Shown here one piece after another: positions 1-14,900 of a stretch of DNA of 64,000 nt; positions within the stretch are counted from its first letter, which is position 1; each line of letters opens with the position of its first letter. The stretch comes from Sipunculus nudus (lineage: Eukaryota > Annelida > Sipuncula > Golfingiida > Sipunculidae): contig CM049316.1 in NCBI GenBank assembly GCA_026874595.1, positions 46,641,695-46,705,694 of the forward strand, written 5' to 3'. The notes beneath the pieces are model-generated. The model made no database searches. It was not told the DNA's origin and saw only the letters and a list, made by a program, of their open reading frames with translations. A program made the translations under genes and the position numbers.

Positions 1-12
1 TTCTCATTTTAG

Positions 13-196
13 TTTGCATGAACAGTTGCATAGACCCAAGTACCGGTATATGTTACTACTCTTCTATAAGTGACGGCACATTCTCACAGACTGATGCCAG
101 TTCATACTGCACGAACAGGTCCTCACAGCTGGCGGTGGTCTCCAGCGACAGCATTCGTACGTTCATTGATGGATGCGGTGCTATCTCTGCGATCAG
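13..196 (+). CDS. Channel gene, exon encoding N-terminal half of C-type lectin domain
   Basis: The acceptor TTTTAG ends at 12 and the donor is AG|GTAATT at 197. The product includes CIDPSTGICYY and YCTNRSSQLAVVSSDS, the usual pattern of the first lectin beta strand and helix, with the canonical Cys in DASSYC. The exon ends in phase 2 and joins to 11977. The two bases before TGC at 15 complete a codon begun in an exon outside the window. Confidence 0.85.
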
Positions 197-3100
197 GTAA
201 TTAGAATTGAATGTAATCAGGGCGGCTTTATAGGGGCCAAGGGCGCCCCTAATTTTCGGCGTAAAATTAATTTTCTTCCCTTTACTTCAGCGAGCTTGGG
301 TTATGTATAAATACTACTGGCACTCACGGCGTAATTGTGAGAGGTAGTACTTCAGCCAAACCCCAGAATTTGGCTCACCAGTACCATTTTGGTGACATAT
401 TTTCATCATGTATGCTTGAAACGTATATGTATGTAGGTAGTAAAATGTCTGATAGCAGAATGAAAGTGGTAACTTCAGTGAATAAATGGATTGTTTTATG
501 TGGGACGACGTTTATATATATATTTTTTATTTCAATGACACGAACCACATACTTAATATGCTTTCAGTCAAATTTTGTCTCAAATCGTAGCTTTATCAAA
601 CGCTCAAAAATGACAAACTGTTTATGACCATTGGGCTTATGCTGCTTAAATAATATATTCTTTTATATCCCTCATTCCTGGGAAAAAAAACGACAAAGAG
701 TTATCATTAACCTAATACACTTTTATATGTCAAACGTATATCCATGCAGCCAAATGAAGTATTTCATAATAGCTTGTAACATAAGCTTTTCAATTTGGTA
801 TCATTTAAGATCAATAGGTGTACGAAGCTACCGTTATACTTTCCTATACCCTCACCTCTGAGTAAGAAAAAAGAAATACTTCGGCATTTCTGATTAATTC
901 GATATTGAAACCTTCTACAGACGTAACGTAATGTCGGTTACCGAAAGTGTTTTGCCAAGGTTTACTGTTTGGAGATGATAAAAAGATTAACTAAATGAGC
1001 TAAGGTGTGCTGATTGATTTTAAGATTTGTTTGTACGTTACTTTAATTTTCCTGAAAATATTTTTTACACTACCAGAGTGTTTGCATTCACGTCTATTGA
1101 CTTGTTCGAGTCAAAATGATACCTTTCTAGATCCTGAGCACCAACCAGGGATACAGCCTACCTGGTGGTGGTGTGTCTTTTTTACACATTTTGCGCAAAT
1201 AAAATGACGAATTCTGTTGCTCTTTCCTGTGAATGAATAACGAATTTCCACTCTTGAACTTAAATTCAACAAAATTCCATCACGTTCAAACAGCCTGAAA
1301 CAACCTGAAATGCACTTTTCCATGATTCCAATACTCGTACAACAGTCTTGTTAAAGTACAAACGTTCGCACTATCGTAAATATATTGCAAGGACTACCTA
1401 AATTTATGTGTCTTTTGCTTAACCACTGGTTATAGAATTTAATGTTAATATGACCTGCATAATCTTCTATTTAAAGCAAATAATAACAATCTTTCACCCA
1501 GATTTATAAAGGAGTTATAATATCTTTAAGATCGCATTTCAAATATAAATCTATTTTGTAAGTCGGTGGCAATATCTAAGACTGTCCCGGGCGGCAATGA
1601 GGCAAATATCAAGTCATAAGGAAGTTGCACTTCCAAGAAATTGAGTGCCATCTCATTTAAAGAGAAATCACCATTAGAATGAAAAATCTGCTTTTTTCAT
1701 GTTTATTATCATGTTGGTTTCTATACTGCTATGTTATGAAAAAGAAAACAAAGCAACTATAGAATATGAATCTCCATTTTGTGACTCACAGTTATAATTA
1801 TATTCAACTAAGCGAACGATGATATTCACTCAAGGCCAAAACCATAAATCTCAATGATATTATAATTGTGCGCCCAGTACATCAGTGATTTACATGATCT
1901 CTATCATACCTTAGGTTCTTCAAACATACAAGTTGTTTTGACAGTTTTGTTTGTAACATACCCCTTGAATTCCCATGTCAAACAAACTATAATTAAATTA
2001 GATTTGTTCAGTAAATGATTTTGTTCATTGGGTTTCATCAAATGATGTTTGTCTAATGGTGCGAGGAAACATCTAGTAATTTCCATCACAGAAAGTGCCA
2101 TTTATTTAGAAATGTTAGCACATTTTGATGGGAGGAAACTCAGAATGAATAACTTTCAGCTCTGCTTAACAGTAAGTTATGAAAATATTTGAGGCAAACT
2201 GCAGTATCTATCTTTTATTTATTATGCTACCCAGCAAACTATAGTAAGTAAACGTACAGCCCTTGCCCTGCTTTTATATAGTAACTAGAATACGGGTAGT
2301 CGACAAGCGACTACGTGTATCCGCCCAAATAAGAGTGGGACGGGTGAATGGACAGCATGGATGTATTCAGCCGAAATGTGTATGTAGGTTGCGCCACCTA
2401 CCACAAAATCAGGAAAGCTGTCCAAGTTGTATACAAATTTTAGGCAGAAAGTCAAACCACTACTTGTATATGGGTGATTTTATCCCACAGCAGACAAACA
2501 GGAAAGAAGCTGTGCAAAAATGGTGGTAAGTGGCACCACCAATCTTGTGTATGATTAAGAGCTATGTGAGATCTATACAATGCAAATATAGATAAGCCTG
2601 AATGTCTGCAGCGTAAACATAAATGTCGGTGGCGCCACCTGCCACAAAATTGAAAAGCTATCCATGATGTATATACATGCAAAATTTTAGGCAGATAGGT
2701 CAAACCACTACTGAGATATGAGTGTTTTACCATATGGCTGACAAACAGACGGACACTGTACAAAAATGATTGCAGGTGACGTCTCCAGTTTTGTTTATGA
2801 TAAAGAGCTAATTGAGATCTATAAACATGAAAATTTTCAGGAGGATACAGCAAACCAGTCCTGAGATAAAAGCCTGGGTGTCTGCAGCGTAAACATAGAT
2901 GTAGGTTGCGCCACCTGCCATAAAATCCAGAAAGCTATCCATGATGTAAAAACCTGCAAAATTTTAGGCAGATATGTCAAACCGCTGCCGAGATATGAGT
3001 GATTTTATCCCACGGCAGACAAACAGTTGGATGCTGTGCAAAAATTGTTGCAGGTGGCGCCACCAGTTTGGGTATTATAAAAAGCTATGTGAGATCTATA

Positions 3101-6100
3101 CACATGCAAAATTTTAACCCAATTGGTGAAACGGTTCCCTGAGATATGAGCTTGGATGTCTGCAGCTTTAACGTGAATGTAGGTGGCGCCACCGTCATTA
3201 AATCAAGAAAGCTGTCCAGGATGTATACACATGCAAAATTTCGGTTGGATAAGTCCAACCAATGCAGAGATATGAGTGATTTTATCCCACGGCAGATGAA
3301 CAGATGGACGCTGTGCAAAAATAGTTGCAGGTGGCGCCACGATTTTAGTGTATGTTATAAAGATATCCAAGGGCTACATTTGTGCAAAATGTTTAGCCTG
3401 ATCGGTCAAACGGATCCCGAGATATGTGGGTTTATGTGTGGAAGCAGATGCACAAATGGACGCTGGGCAGAGAGGAAAGGTCAGAGGTCAACCAAAAATG
3501 AGGGCGCAGCAGTTACATATGACCCGATCATAATCCCGACTTTCTAGAAATTCCGCCCAGTGGTTACGGAGGAGTTCTCAGGAAACCTATGCGGCGGCGG
3601 CGGCGTCCGACTGAAAACATAGTCTCCGCAAAACTCTGTTTTGGCGGATACAATTATGCAGATACTGAGGACAGAAAAAAAATATCCCAGGAAAATGTTT
3701 CAGCAGAACAACATAACCCTTTCAGACTGAAATGACGGCTCTTTAAATATGCCTGGAATTTGGTCAAAAGTGAAGATACGACAGCCTAATTTGTACGGCA
3801 TCAGATGCTATATTACCACAATACAATAAACTTACAGATAAAAATATAATGCTTAACGTCTTTTATCAATCATAAACGTGTATGAATCATACATTTAAAC
3901 AACTAGCGGGGTACCCGTGCCTGCAAGCGTGTCATGTTTGACACTCGGCTTGCGACATCCGGGTTTTAGTCTTTATGGAAAATGACAGCCCCGATATCAG
4001 TCACGTGGAATAATTGGAAGGATCAACCAATCAGGTTTCGATAAAGCGCGGGGATGCGACACGTAAGTACTCAGAAGACAAAGTCCAGGCGTGAATGTTT
4101 CTGCGGAGAGTATGATGGCAATGGATCATTTGAAGGCTGACCAAGAGCGGGATAACGCCTTTTTTATCCATTAGTCTTATGTTTTTAATGCCGCAGCCAC
4201 AAAGCGGTTGGAGCATATAGTGTTACGGAACCTAATATAAACAGATCACGTGTGCGTGATGAACACAAAATTTTGTAATGGAGATAAAAAATCAGATTCT
4301 GTAACACTAGGCAGCGTGAAATGTCTAGGGGAATGAATAAAGAAGGCAGTGGTTTTTTGTAATCAAATAACTATAATTTATTCTTAAAACAACCCTAACA
4401 TTACAATACACTAAATCAATACAATTATACAGTAAAACAGCGGTATAACAACAAATCAATACAATCACACAGAAAAATAAACAATGTGCACAGTACCTGG
4501 ATACCAACACCGTCACAACGATATATAAGTTCTTTAAATGTATACTCTCGGAGAATGACAGTCCAGTGTAAAGCTCTTGTAACAATCCAGAAAGTAAACT
4601 GAAGTCCAAACAAGACTCGTCACAAAATGCAGGAGAAAGTCTGAAGAAAATCTATAATTGTCATACTCATCGGATAAGGTCCCAGAAACTTACTCACTCG
4701 CTTCTGCGTCCGCTGGAATCTTCTCTGCTGCTCTCCCTCGGCTCTAAAACACAGCCCCCTTATATAACTTTTCACCTCAGGCCGAGAAGCTTCTATTTCT
4801 CGAACATTCGAAGAACCTAACACAATACACGCGTTCAAGAATCATCTAGAAAAACGTCGCTGTCTCTCTACACACCAGGGTTCACACGTGATCTCCGCCA
4901 GGCGAGAAAGCCCCTAGCTAGCATGACAACGAGAGTTCAACCAGTACGGATTAAACTTAGAATGTAACAAACGGCCCGGCGAGGGTCTCACAACACGAGT
5001 TACGCCCGTGTCACACACTAAAAAGAGCACCTGTAACAGTAGTTTTACCCATGTCCGTCATATCGTCATTCCGTAATCAGTTGTGCGGACTTTTTTCACA
5101 AAACCTGCAGATACTGGCCTGATCTTTGGTCTGTGCATGGATGATGACCAGTTACAGATCGAGTTCGCGTTTCGTCCCGGTTGATCTACCTAAAATGGTA
5201 TGACGGCTCCTGAATATAGAAAATTTCATGAAAAGTAGAAATTTTCCTAATAAATGCACTTGTTCATAATATTTTCGCAATGCGTACAGATGTTGACCTG
5301 ATTTTTGGTGTGTAGATGGATAATGACCGGTTACATATTGTGTTCACATTTCGTCCCGGTTGACCAATTTTGACGTTGTAACGGCTCCCGAACATAGAAA
5401 ATTTCATGAAAAATGCACTTATACGGACTTTTGTGCAATGCCTGTAAACGTTGACCTCATTTTCGGTGTGTGGTTGGATGAAGACCAGTTAAGTGGTGTT
5501 TTCATGAAGCACACGAATGATTTGCGAAGGATGCGAATGTCGAAAAATTGGCAAAGTCCAGCATTCGTATTTTAGTCGCCAAACCTTCGACAACATGGGG
5601 TTCGGAAGCATCGTCAATTGTTCGTAGAAGTCGTATTTTTTTTCGGTGGGAATTAAAAAAGAAAATTTGAAATTTCTTGCGATCGTTTCCCGCATCCCGG
5701 GTCGTGATTTTTTCGTGTTTTGCTCTAGAAAATGTCTTAAAACCTTCATCAATTGCGCACGACTTTCTCTCATGCATGATGTTCGCAAAATATTCGTGAA
5801 ACCGTAGATTCCAACAGTTTTGGAGAGAGTCTCGCGAAAACAACGAAGTTCATCCGATCATTTCTCGACCTTACAGGTCAAGTTCGCGTTTCGTCCCGGC
5901 TGACCTGTTACTGGCGGCATGATTTTTAAGGGGAGCGTCCTCATCTGTGTTCGCATCCATGCTTTTGAATGACACACTGCTCATTTAACAGGCATGCTTT
6001 TCGGCGTGCATGCAAGGGGATACATAATTTATATTAGCGTGATTTTTCAGCGCGCACGTTCAAATTCAAGTCCATGCATGTTACTATTAAAACCACATGA

Positions 6101-9100
6101 CACCTTATTTAAAAGACAATTTCATAACGTTATTCATTTCTACAATGATTTCTTTTCATTATGCCTGCAGGTATTAAACTGATCTTTAGTGTTTTCTCTT
6201 AGAAAGATCACTTATAGACCCATTTGCATTTCCAGACTGCTTGACCAACATATCACCAGGAAATATACCCCTTTACTAAGAAAATTTCATATCATCATCA
6301 TCACGCATTGATCTTCATTAACTGTACATTGTTATATTATAAAGGGACAATGATAAAATTCTGGCCCCTTCGGTATTGCTACATTTATATACTCCACCAT
6401 GTTAAGCTCAGCTGACTGAAAGTCATCTGAGCTATAGCGATCACTCTTTGTCCGTCGTCCGTCTGTCCTTCTGTCCGTCCGTTAACCAGGCACAAATCGT
6501 AACCGCTGGACCTAATACCTTGTAGCTTGGCATTCTGAGAGGTCCATGAAAAATCTCCTTGGAAACCAGAAATTAGGTCTCTGTTACCCATATCCTTCGA
6601 GCTATGGGGCCCAAAAGTACCCCCCAGAAAAGTAAAAAATTTCATACAAAAACATCAATATCTCATTAACTACATCACTGATGGTCATGATTTTTTGCAT
6701 ACATATTGATCATGAGATGTTCCATCAGTTCCTGCAGACTGGTGGCGCCACCTGTATTTTTCGATTTTTTACGAATTTTTTTCTCTATTTTTGAGACCTT
6801 AAAAAATGTGAACATCTGTTAACAAGGCACAAATTGTAAAGACTGGACCTAGAATCTTCATTCTTGACACATTGAGAGGTCAATGAAAAAATGTCCATGG
6901 AAACCAGAAATTAGGTCTCTGTTACCCATATCCTTCGAGCTATGGGGCCCCGAAGTACCCCCCAGAATAGTCAAAAATTTCATACAAAAACTTCAATATC
7001 TCATTAACTACATTACTGATGGTCATGATTTTTTGCATGGATATTGATCATGGAGTGTTTCATCAGTTCTGCAGACTGGTGGCGCCACCTGTATTTTTTC
7101 AATTTTTACGAATTTTTTTCTCTATTTTTGAGACCTCTGAAGATGCAGTCATCTGTTAACAGGGCACAAATCGTAACGACTGGACCTAGAATCTTCTCTC
7201 TTGACATGCTGAGAGTCCCATGAAAAGTCTCCTTGGAAACCTGAAATTAGGTCTCTGTTACCCATAACCTCTGTGCTATGTGGCTCCGAAGTACCCCCCA
7301 GAATAATGGAAAATTTGATACAAAAGTTCAAGTAACTGATCAACTATTGCATTGATCACCATGATTCTTTGCATTGATTTTGATCATGGGGTGTTTCAAC
7401 AGTTTCTGCAGACTGGTGGTGCCAACTGTATTTTTTCGATTTTTACGTGTTTTTTTCTCTATTTTTGAGACATTAAAAGATGCGGTCATCGGTTAACAGG
7501 GCACAAATCCTAATGACTGGACCTAGAATCGTCTCTCTTGACATGCAGGGAGGCCCATGAAAAGTCTCCTTGGAAACCTGAAACTAGGTCTCTGTTACCC
7601 ATAACCTCTGAGCTATGGGGCTCAGAAGTACCCCCCAGAATAATGGAAAATTTGATACAAAATCTCAAATATCTGAACAACTATTGCATTGATCACCATG
7701 ATTCTTTGTATGGATATTGATCATGGGATGTTTCATCAGTTTCTGCAGTCTGGTGGCGCCACCTGTATTTTTTCGATTTTTACGAATTATTTTCTCTATT
7801 TATGAGACCTTAAGATGGGGTCATCTGTTAACAGGGCACAAATCGTAACGCCTGGACCTAGAATCTTCTATCTTGACATGCAGGGAGGCCCATTAAAAGT
7901 CTCCTTAGAAACTTAGAAAAAGGTCTCTGTTACCCATTTTCTTTGAGCTATGGGGCTCCGAAGTACCCCCCAGAATAATGGAAAATTTGATACAAAAGCT
8001 CAAGTATCTGAAAAACTATTGCAATGATCACCATAATTCTTTGCACGGATATTGATCTTGGAATGTTTCATCAGTTTCTGCAGTCTGATGGCGCCACTGG
8101 TATTTTTTCGATTTTTACGAATTTTACAGGGCACAAATCGTAATGCCTAGACCTAGAATCTTCTGTCTTGACATGCAGAGAAGCCCATAAAAAGTTTCCT
8201 TGGAAACCTCAAATTAGGTCTCTGTTACCCATATTCTTCGAGCTATTGGGCTCAGAAGTACCCCCCCAGAATAATGGAAATTTGATACAAAAGCTCAAGT
8301 ATCTGAGCAACTAATGCATTGATCATCATGATTCTTAGCATTGATATTGAACATGGGGTGTTTCATCAGTTTCTGCAGTCTGGTGGCGCCATCTGTATTT
8401 TTTTCAATTTTTAGCTCAGCTGACTGAAAAGTCATCTGAGCTATAGCGATCACTCTTTGTCCGTCGTCCCTCTGTCCGTCCGTTAACCAGGCACAAATCG
8501 TAACCACTGGACCTAGAACCTTGTAACTTGGCATTCTGAGAGGTCCATGAAAAATCTCCTTGGAAACCAGAAATTAGGTCTCTGTTACCCATATCCTTCG
8601 AGCTATGGGGCCCCTAAGTACCCCCCAGAAAAGTAAAAAATTTCATACAAAAACTTCAATATCTCATTAACTACATCACTGATGGTCATGATTTTTTGCA
8701 TACATATTGATCATGAGATGTTCCATCAGTTCCTGCAGACTGGTGGCGCCACCTGTATTTTTTTATTTTTTACGAATTTTTATCTCTATTTTTGAGACCT
8801 TTAAAAATACAGACACAATTTTGCCCTGTTGGTTAATCTGTTTGATGCTTCAGTTGAATGGGTATATACTACCATTCAGATGAAAAAATTTCCTTTTGCG
8901 AATCTCTTCCCAGTCAGCTGAGCGTCATGACCCATGGGTCACTTGTTTTAAATATTTTCATTTTGCTGCCGGTTGGGGCATTTATAGTTGTTATATAAAT
9001 TAGCTAAAATATGCAAATTACTACGAGTCTGGGGTAAAAGAAAGTATTATGATCCATAAATAACACATCAGATGAAAACTGTAAATGTCAGGAATCAAAG

Positions 9101-10965
9101 GACATGAACTTGTTTTTGAAAAACAGGAAACACATTAGATTGTGAATGGCAGGGCCTTATAATATTGAGTCCGATTAAATCGGGCTATCCTTAAACATAC
9201 ACTTTAACTGTATGTGAAACCGTTGTTTTAAAGTTGCCTCTTGGTCAAAGGATTTAAGGGAGCTCTTTCACCAAGCTGACAGAATAAAACTCTTACTTCT
9301 CTCAGTGGATAAAGATTGCTTTACATACACATTTAATATTGCGTCAACATCATAGTAACTAATATGATTTCAATTAAAAAATGCTTTAAATATATATCCA
9401 TTCAGTAGGTATGTGCATTTTAAGGGATGCTTCATTGGCTGCTCTAATGTTTGAACATAAGTTGTATATGCCGGGTTTTATTTAAACAAACATGTCACAC
9501 CTTTTATATCACACAAATACCTTTTTACCCACTCTTGCAAGCAAGCGCACACACACACACACGCACACACACATATATCAGGGTTTGGTCTTATTACAAG
9601 GGTTCTGTTACTATTACTTCTTTGTCCATCTATTACTATTACTATTACTATTATTTTTTTCATCTATTACTATTACTTTTACTATTACTTGGCTTCTACT
9701 ACTATTACTATTACTAATACTTAACATGCAAATGGTGATACGAGCGTATGCTGTCCTTGTCCCCTACATTACCCCTTCCCAGTAGGTATATATCTTAAAC
9801 ATGTTTGTATATTTAAATTATAACTTATATAATTTTTGTCCTTAATTAAAAAGAACATTAAATAGTGTTTATTCCTATAGTATAAATGAGCTTTCTCTCG
9901 CAATTAATGCGCATAATTCGGCTACGTACAGCATTATTTCTAACCAGTTCATGATCAGTCCAACATAAACCCAGTTCCGATAGGTTCATAGTCACCATGG
10001 TTAAAGACACTATCTTTTACATTTAATTATTCATTTCAAAGAATATTCAACAGAAAATTAAATAAACAATTCCTGTTAAGCACAGTTTTTAAGAAAAAGA
10101 ACAAGGTTAGAATAATCATGATTCATGAAACACAAAAATATGAAAGTAATGTTTGGTGTAAATTAGTATAATTAAATACTATCAGTACCTGTTCAACACA
10201 ACATAAATCGAGTAATGTACATGTATCTTATAATTATGGAATAAACAATGTCAACATAGTTCATCTTGCTTGTAGCATTCAAATTCAACCTTTTCATTTT
10301 CATTAAAAACACAAAAGTCTGTGAATTTCGTGTCTACCTACACTTTATAGCATCTCGTTAGCTGATAAACATCAGGATTTTCAAACACACTCATTAAGAT
10401 TTGAACAAGGCATTGTACTTGTAGACTGCAATACTGTTGAACGCAAACAGGGCCTTATTAACTGTTTGTGGCACCACTAATTACCTCATCATTGGTTATA
10501 ACTATCTACTGTCTACCTCTGAAGTACTCAAACATAAGCACACTGCAGCAGCACTGCCTTACTCGAGCTAACAAAAACTTGCCCAACACAATGTGCAAAC
10601 AAACCAAGCACTAGTGCAATGTATAGGCATGACAAGGCCTTGTAAATGAACATACAAACAAGCTCAGGGTTGATCTAATTGGTAATCACCTTAAGCCAAT
10701 GCTGGATCCCCTTGTCCACCGGACCTAGACAGCATCTACCATGAACTAATCACACTACAAATTTAGCCTTTTCCTGAGTTTCAATATAATCAAACAAGGC
10801 TCCATTCCTAAAATGTTTTGGTCAATAATAGTAATAGCTAAAGTAATAGCTATTATTCTATTACTTACGGTTCTATTAATATTACAATTATAGGTAGACA
10901 TTTCTTGTCTACTATTTAATTTTCTGTTACTATCATGACTAATACATATACATATTACCCCATCC

Positions 10966-11019
<54 letters not shown>

Positions 11020-11884
11020 TGGTGGGAGTCGGTTCCTTTTTCATAATCGATCATCAGTTTGAGCAAACCAACTGATGATCGATTATTAATCGGTTTAGAC
11101 AAATATATCCAATTATCAAAGAAATATGCAATTATCTGTGAATATCTACCTGCGTTTCCCCGGCAGGTATTCTCCTCTCGCGCACGAGTGTAACAATCCT
11201 TCCACGTATAAAGATACAATCAGACTAATTTTAAGGAACAAATTAAGCGATCGGCAACGTCAGGTAATATCTTTCTATATGGGAATAAAGAGCATCTAAG
11301 AATGTAAGGCCTATAGAGGGGCTGTTTTTCTAGTACATGAAGGCAGATTTTACGGGCCCAGGTGCGCTTGGGGCAGATCATACCAAAAAAATTTGCAGAC
11401 TTGCCCCCCAAAAAGGCCCAATTAAGATTTTTTTAAAGGACGGCCTAAACAGCGGCACCTGGCATCGGATGAATATATTATTTCTAAGAGAATCTCGCAA
11501 AATTGGCATAGACCTGGAGAAATTATGAAGTATTTTAAAGCCATCCCGCCCATATTTTGCAATGTACATCTCGTTAGAAAAAATCTCCGCTAACTCTGCA
11601 GCTCCCTGCGAGTACACAGATAATAAGTTGAATAGGTCCTCCGTTCTCGCATCTACCGTGTCGTACTCCGTTACATACGGAAGTTATTTGGGAACGCAGA
11701 CTCATTATATGTAAAACATTTGTGGTAAAAAATGGAAGAATAATTTTTGCCTATAACATAAAGGCAATCTGGAAAGAAAACAACCATTATTATGATGTAA
11801 TCGATAGTTGCCTTTGGTAATCGAGCGCTTGAAAATGGCAGCAAACCGACTGACTTTCGATAAAACTCGATGATCGGCCCACCA

Positions 11885-11929
<45 letters not shown>

Positions 11930-14900
11930 GGAGTATGTTAAGGTAATCGTACAAATGTTCATAATTTTTTTATCAGCGGATTAGACCGTCTGTGGATCGG
12001 CCTAAGTAGACAGATAGGGCCGTGGACGTTTCAGTGGGGGAATGGGGACAATTACTCCTACACTAACTGGCAGGCAGGACATCCCGAATCATGGTCGGCT
12101 TGTGTAGCGATGGGAAAGAACACGAAATGGCAGTCCGAGAACTGTTCCACCAATAACTACGCACTCTGTGAGACCACGGGTAAGGCAAATATCAAGAACT
12201 GTATGTACATTTTATCATGAAACGCCTAAATGAATCTATTAAACCGACATTGCACAGGCTTCGTGCTTTAATTATTGACTTTAATTACTCTTGCCTGGTA
12301 GCATAATAATGCACGAGACCATTTCGTTTATTTTGGCTGCAGTAACAGCTGTACTCCTAACATGTATAAGAGGAGCTGAATAGCAGCCAGTTACACTATA
12401 TATACCGAATATTATTGATTGTTCTCTCAAATAGGTATTTTTAAATAATACCAAATTTTATTCTTCTTTTTTTTTTATAAAATTTTGTGTAAAACATTTG
12501 TCCTGTTCAGAGAAAAATGAATCGCTCTTTTGCATTGACAGGTGTAACAACCAGTGTTGTCACAACAATCCCAACAACCTCAGCTCCAGTCACCACTTCT
12601 GATTTTACTACAACAATCGCTGCAACAACAACCGCAGCTCAAACCACCGTCACGGCCACCACCGCTGCTCAAACAACCGTCGCTGCAACCACCGCAGCTC
12701 CAACAACTACTTCCTCGTCTGGTCCCCAGCCCATACCGGGCAGCCAGTACTCTGACAGACTGCAAACAAGAGAGTCCTTTCAAACTGAATCCCGAGTTTC
12801 CGAGCTCTTATCTGACCTCCCGCCTTCCGAACAATTCAGTTTGGGTTTCACCCCTTCAGAATTTATTCTTGATTGCATGTTTTCTGGAGTGAGCTGCTAC
12901 TTGGAGTACGTCAATCGCTGATATTGATAAGCATTATCAATTTTTGACGTGTTATATATACTTATCGCATCAATGACAATTCGTTTCATTTATTTCATAT
13001 AACTGATACTATTTTGTCTATCGAATGGATAAAATGAATATATGCAGTCCATATACATGTTCAATATAAAATTTATATGCTCCATACATTTTCAAATAGT
13101 CTGGGAGGAATTTTCTAGGCATGAAAAAAAAAATGAAAGAAAACACTTCCTGGCCCTGGCCGAGTTCGGTTCCGTTTTGCCTTACATTATTTTCTGGGTT
13201 TTTTTTAGGGTGGGGGGGGGGGTTTAAAGTTGATACACGAGCATAATGGCAATTGCACATATTCTTAACCACCTTTTCCAGCATGTGTTTATTTTTTTTT
13301 CTGTTTCTTTGTTTTCATCATGTTCATTATATCAACTGTGAAATTTCTAAATTTCTAGGTTTCTTGCATTTCATAAAATTTCAGTTTATAAACAATTAAA
13401 CATGACGATATCTCGTGTTATGAAACTAATTTATACAGGCCTACGGGGATATCGTGAGTTCATATTTTGTCTCTGGTTGTGTTGAGATGAACAATTTGAA
13501 TTTAAGTGCTGCACCATCTACTGTCTACTTACATACGTACATATTTGCATCTGGAGCATAGGTGAGATTTATCTGAATCTACCTATTGTCTGTTAAGGTT
13601 ATCCCTATACATCTTCTTTCACAGGGAGTTCGAGCATTTCTATAACTCAATGCATGGAAACTGTTACGTGTTCAACTCTGGATGGAATTCAACCAAGAAA
13701 AAGTACACCTCCTTCAGGACCGGTCGAAGATTTGGTACTGTGTTTTGACTGAATTTTGCTAAAAGTAACTCTATTAATATTCGAATTGTGTAACAATCCT
13801 TTATATCCCGCCACAACACATTAAAAAAAAATAAATAAACACAGAAACTAAACCATAAACAGAATCTTGTTAACCCAATGAACAGTTTGATATCCGTTTA
13901 GTATGCTGTGTTCTCTAGTTTCTTCCTCAGTTCCGTTTCTTTAGGAAGTACAAACGTCTTTCGTTTTGTGATAGACGGCGCTCATTTAATCCTATTCCTT
14001 GATTACATAAAATGATAACTAGATACATCCTAAAGCTATAGTCTAAATAAAGGTGTCAGTTTTTTTTCACTTTTGTATACCAACAAACTCGCATGGCAGT
14101 TCTCAGTTTACAAACATGGAGGAGTATTAGTATATTGATGTGACCTGTTCGTAGGTCTGTCGCTGATCCTGAACATACAACAGGACGAGTACCTGGATGG
14201 CTTCGGGGAGGAGGCTGGAGCCAGACTTGTGATCCACGACCAGGTCAAGATGCCGTTCCCTGAAGAGGAAGGCATAATCGTCTCTCCCGGTGCAGTCACC
14301 TCCGTCGGTATACAAAAGGTAAGTCACAGAAACTTCACAAAATGACTTTAGTAACTGGGCGATATTAGGAGCCCCATGAAATATAATCCGTGAGATAACC
14401 GTTTCAATAAGAGGGCCCAGAAATGTCATCATTCATTAGACTTAACTTCGTAGTCCAATGAGAACAACTAAATATCTGAACATTTCAACATGGTGCATAT
14501 TATGAATGCCCTAAATACCTATATGAAACATTTTACAGAGCTGGACCATAGGTTTTCTAATTTTTAAAAATCCTTGTGAAAAGTATTTTATTAGAAGACT
14601 TGACATCCGTGTAAACTGTTAAGGAGCTACTGATGTAAAACATCAGCCGGATGACACCGTAACACGCCTTTCTAAATATGTCCCGCCGGCCATGCATATT
14701 TCAATTTGACACAAAGGTTCTAATCATGTTTTCGAAGGCAGTCGTGCAAGACACATATTTACTTGTGGCTGTGTTTTTTCTCTTATTTAGCTGGTAATTA
14801 AAAGAATGGCTTCACCATACGGGAACTGCACAGATGCGGAGGCTTCACATGCCTCTAAAAATGTGTTTGAAGAGGCTTATCCGGTTCAATACAGCAGTAT

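Noticed and set aside
2452-2853. 133-codon minus-strand open frame
   Set aside because: Lies wholly within the ~280-bp tandem repeat; its sequence simply repeats with the units.
5489-5843. Minus-strand open frames of 99 and 113 codons
   Set aside because: Overlapping frames in a short insertion inside a repeat; no recognisable motif and no splice context.
6405-8945. CRISPR-like array because of regular 337-bp spacing
   Set aside because: Repeats are long, diverged and have no unique short spacers; the genome is animal. Tandem-core transposon fits.
9451-9785. Tyr/Leu-rich open frames over ATTACT runs
   Set aside because: Produced by microsatellite-like sequence on both strands.
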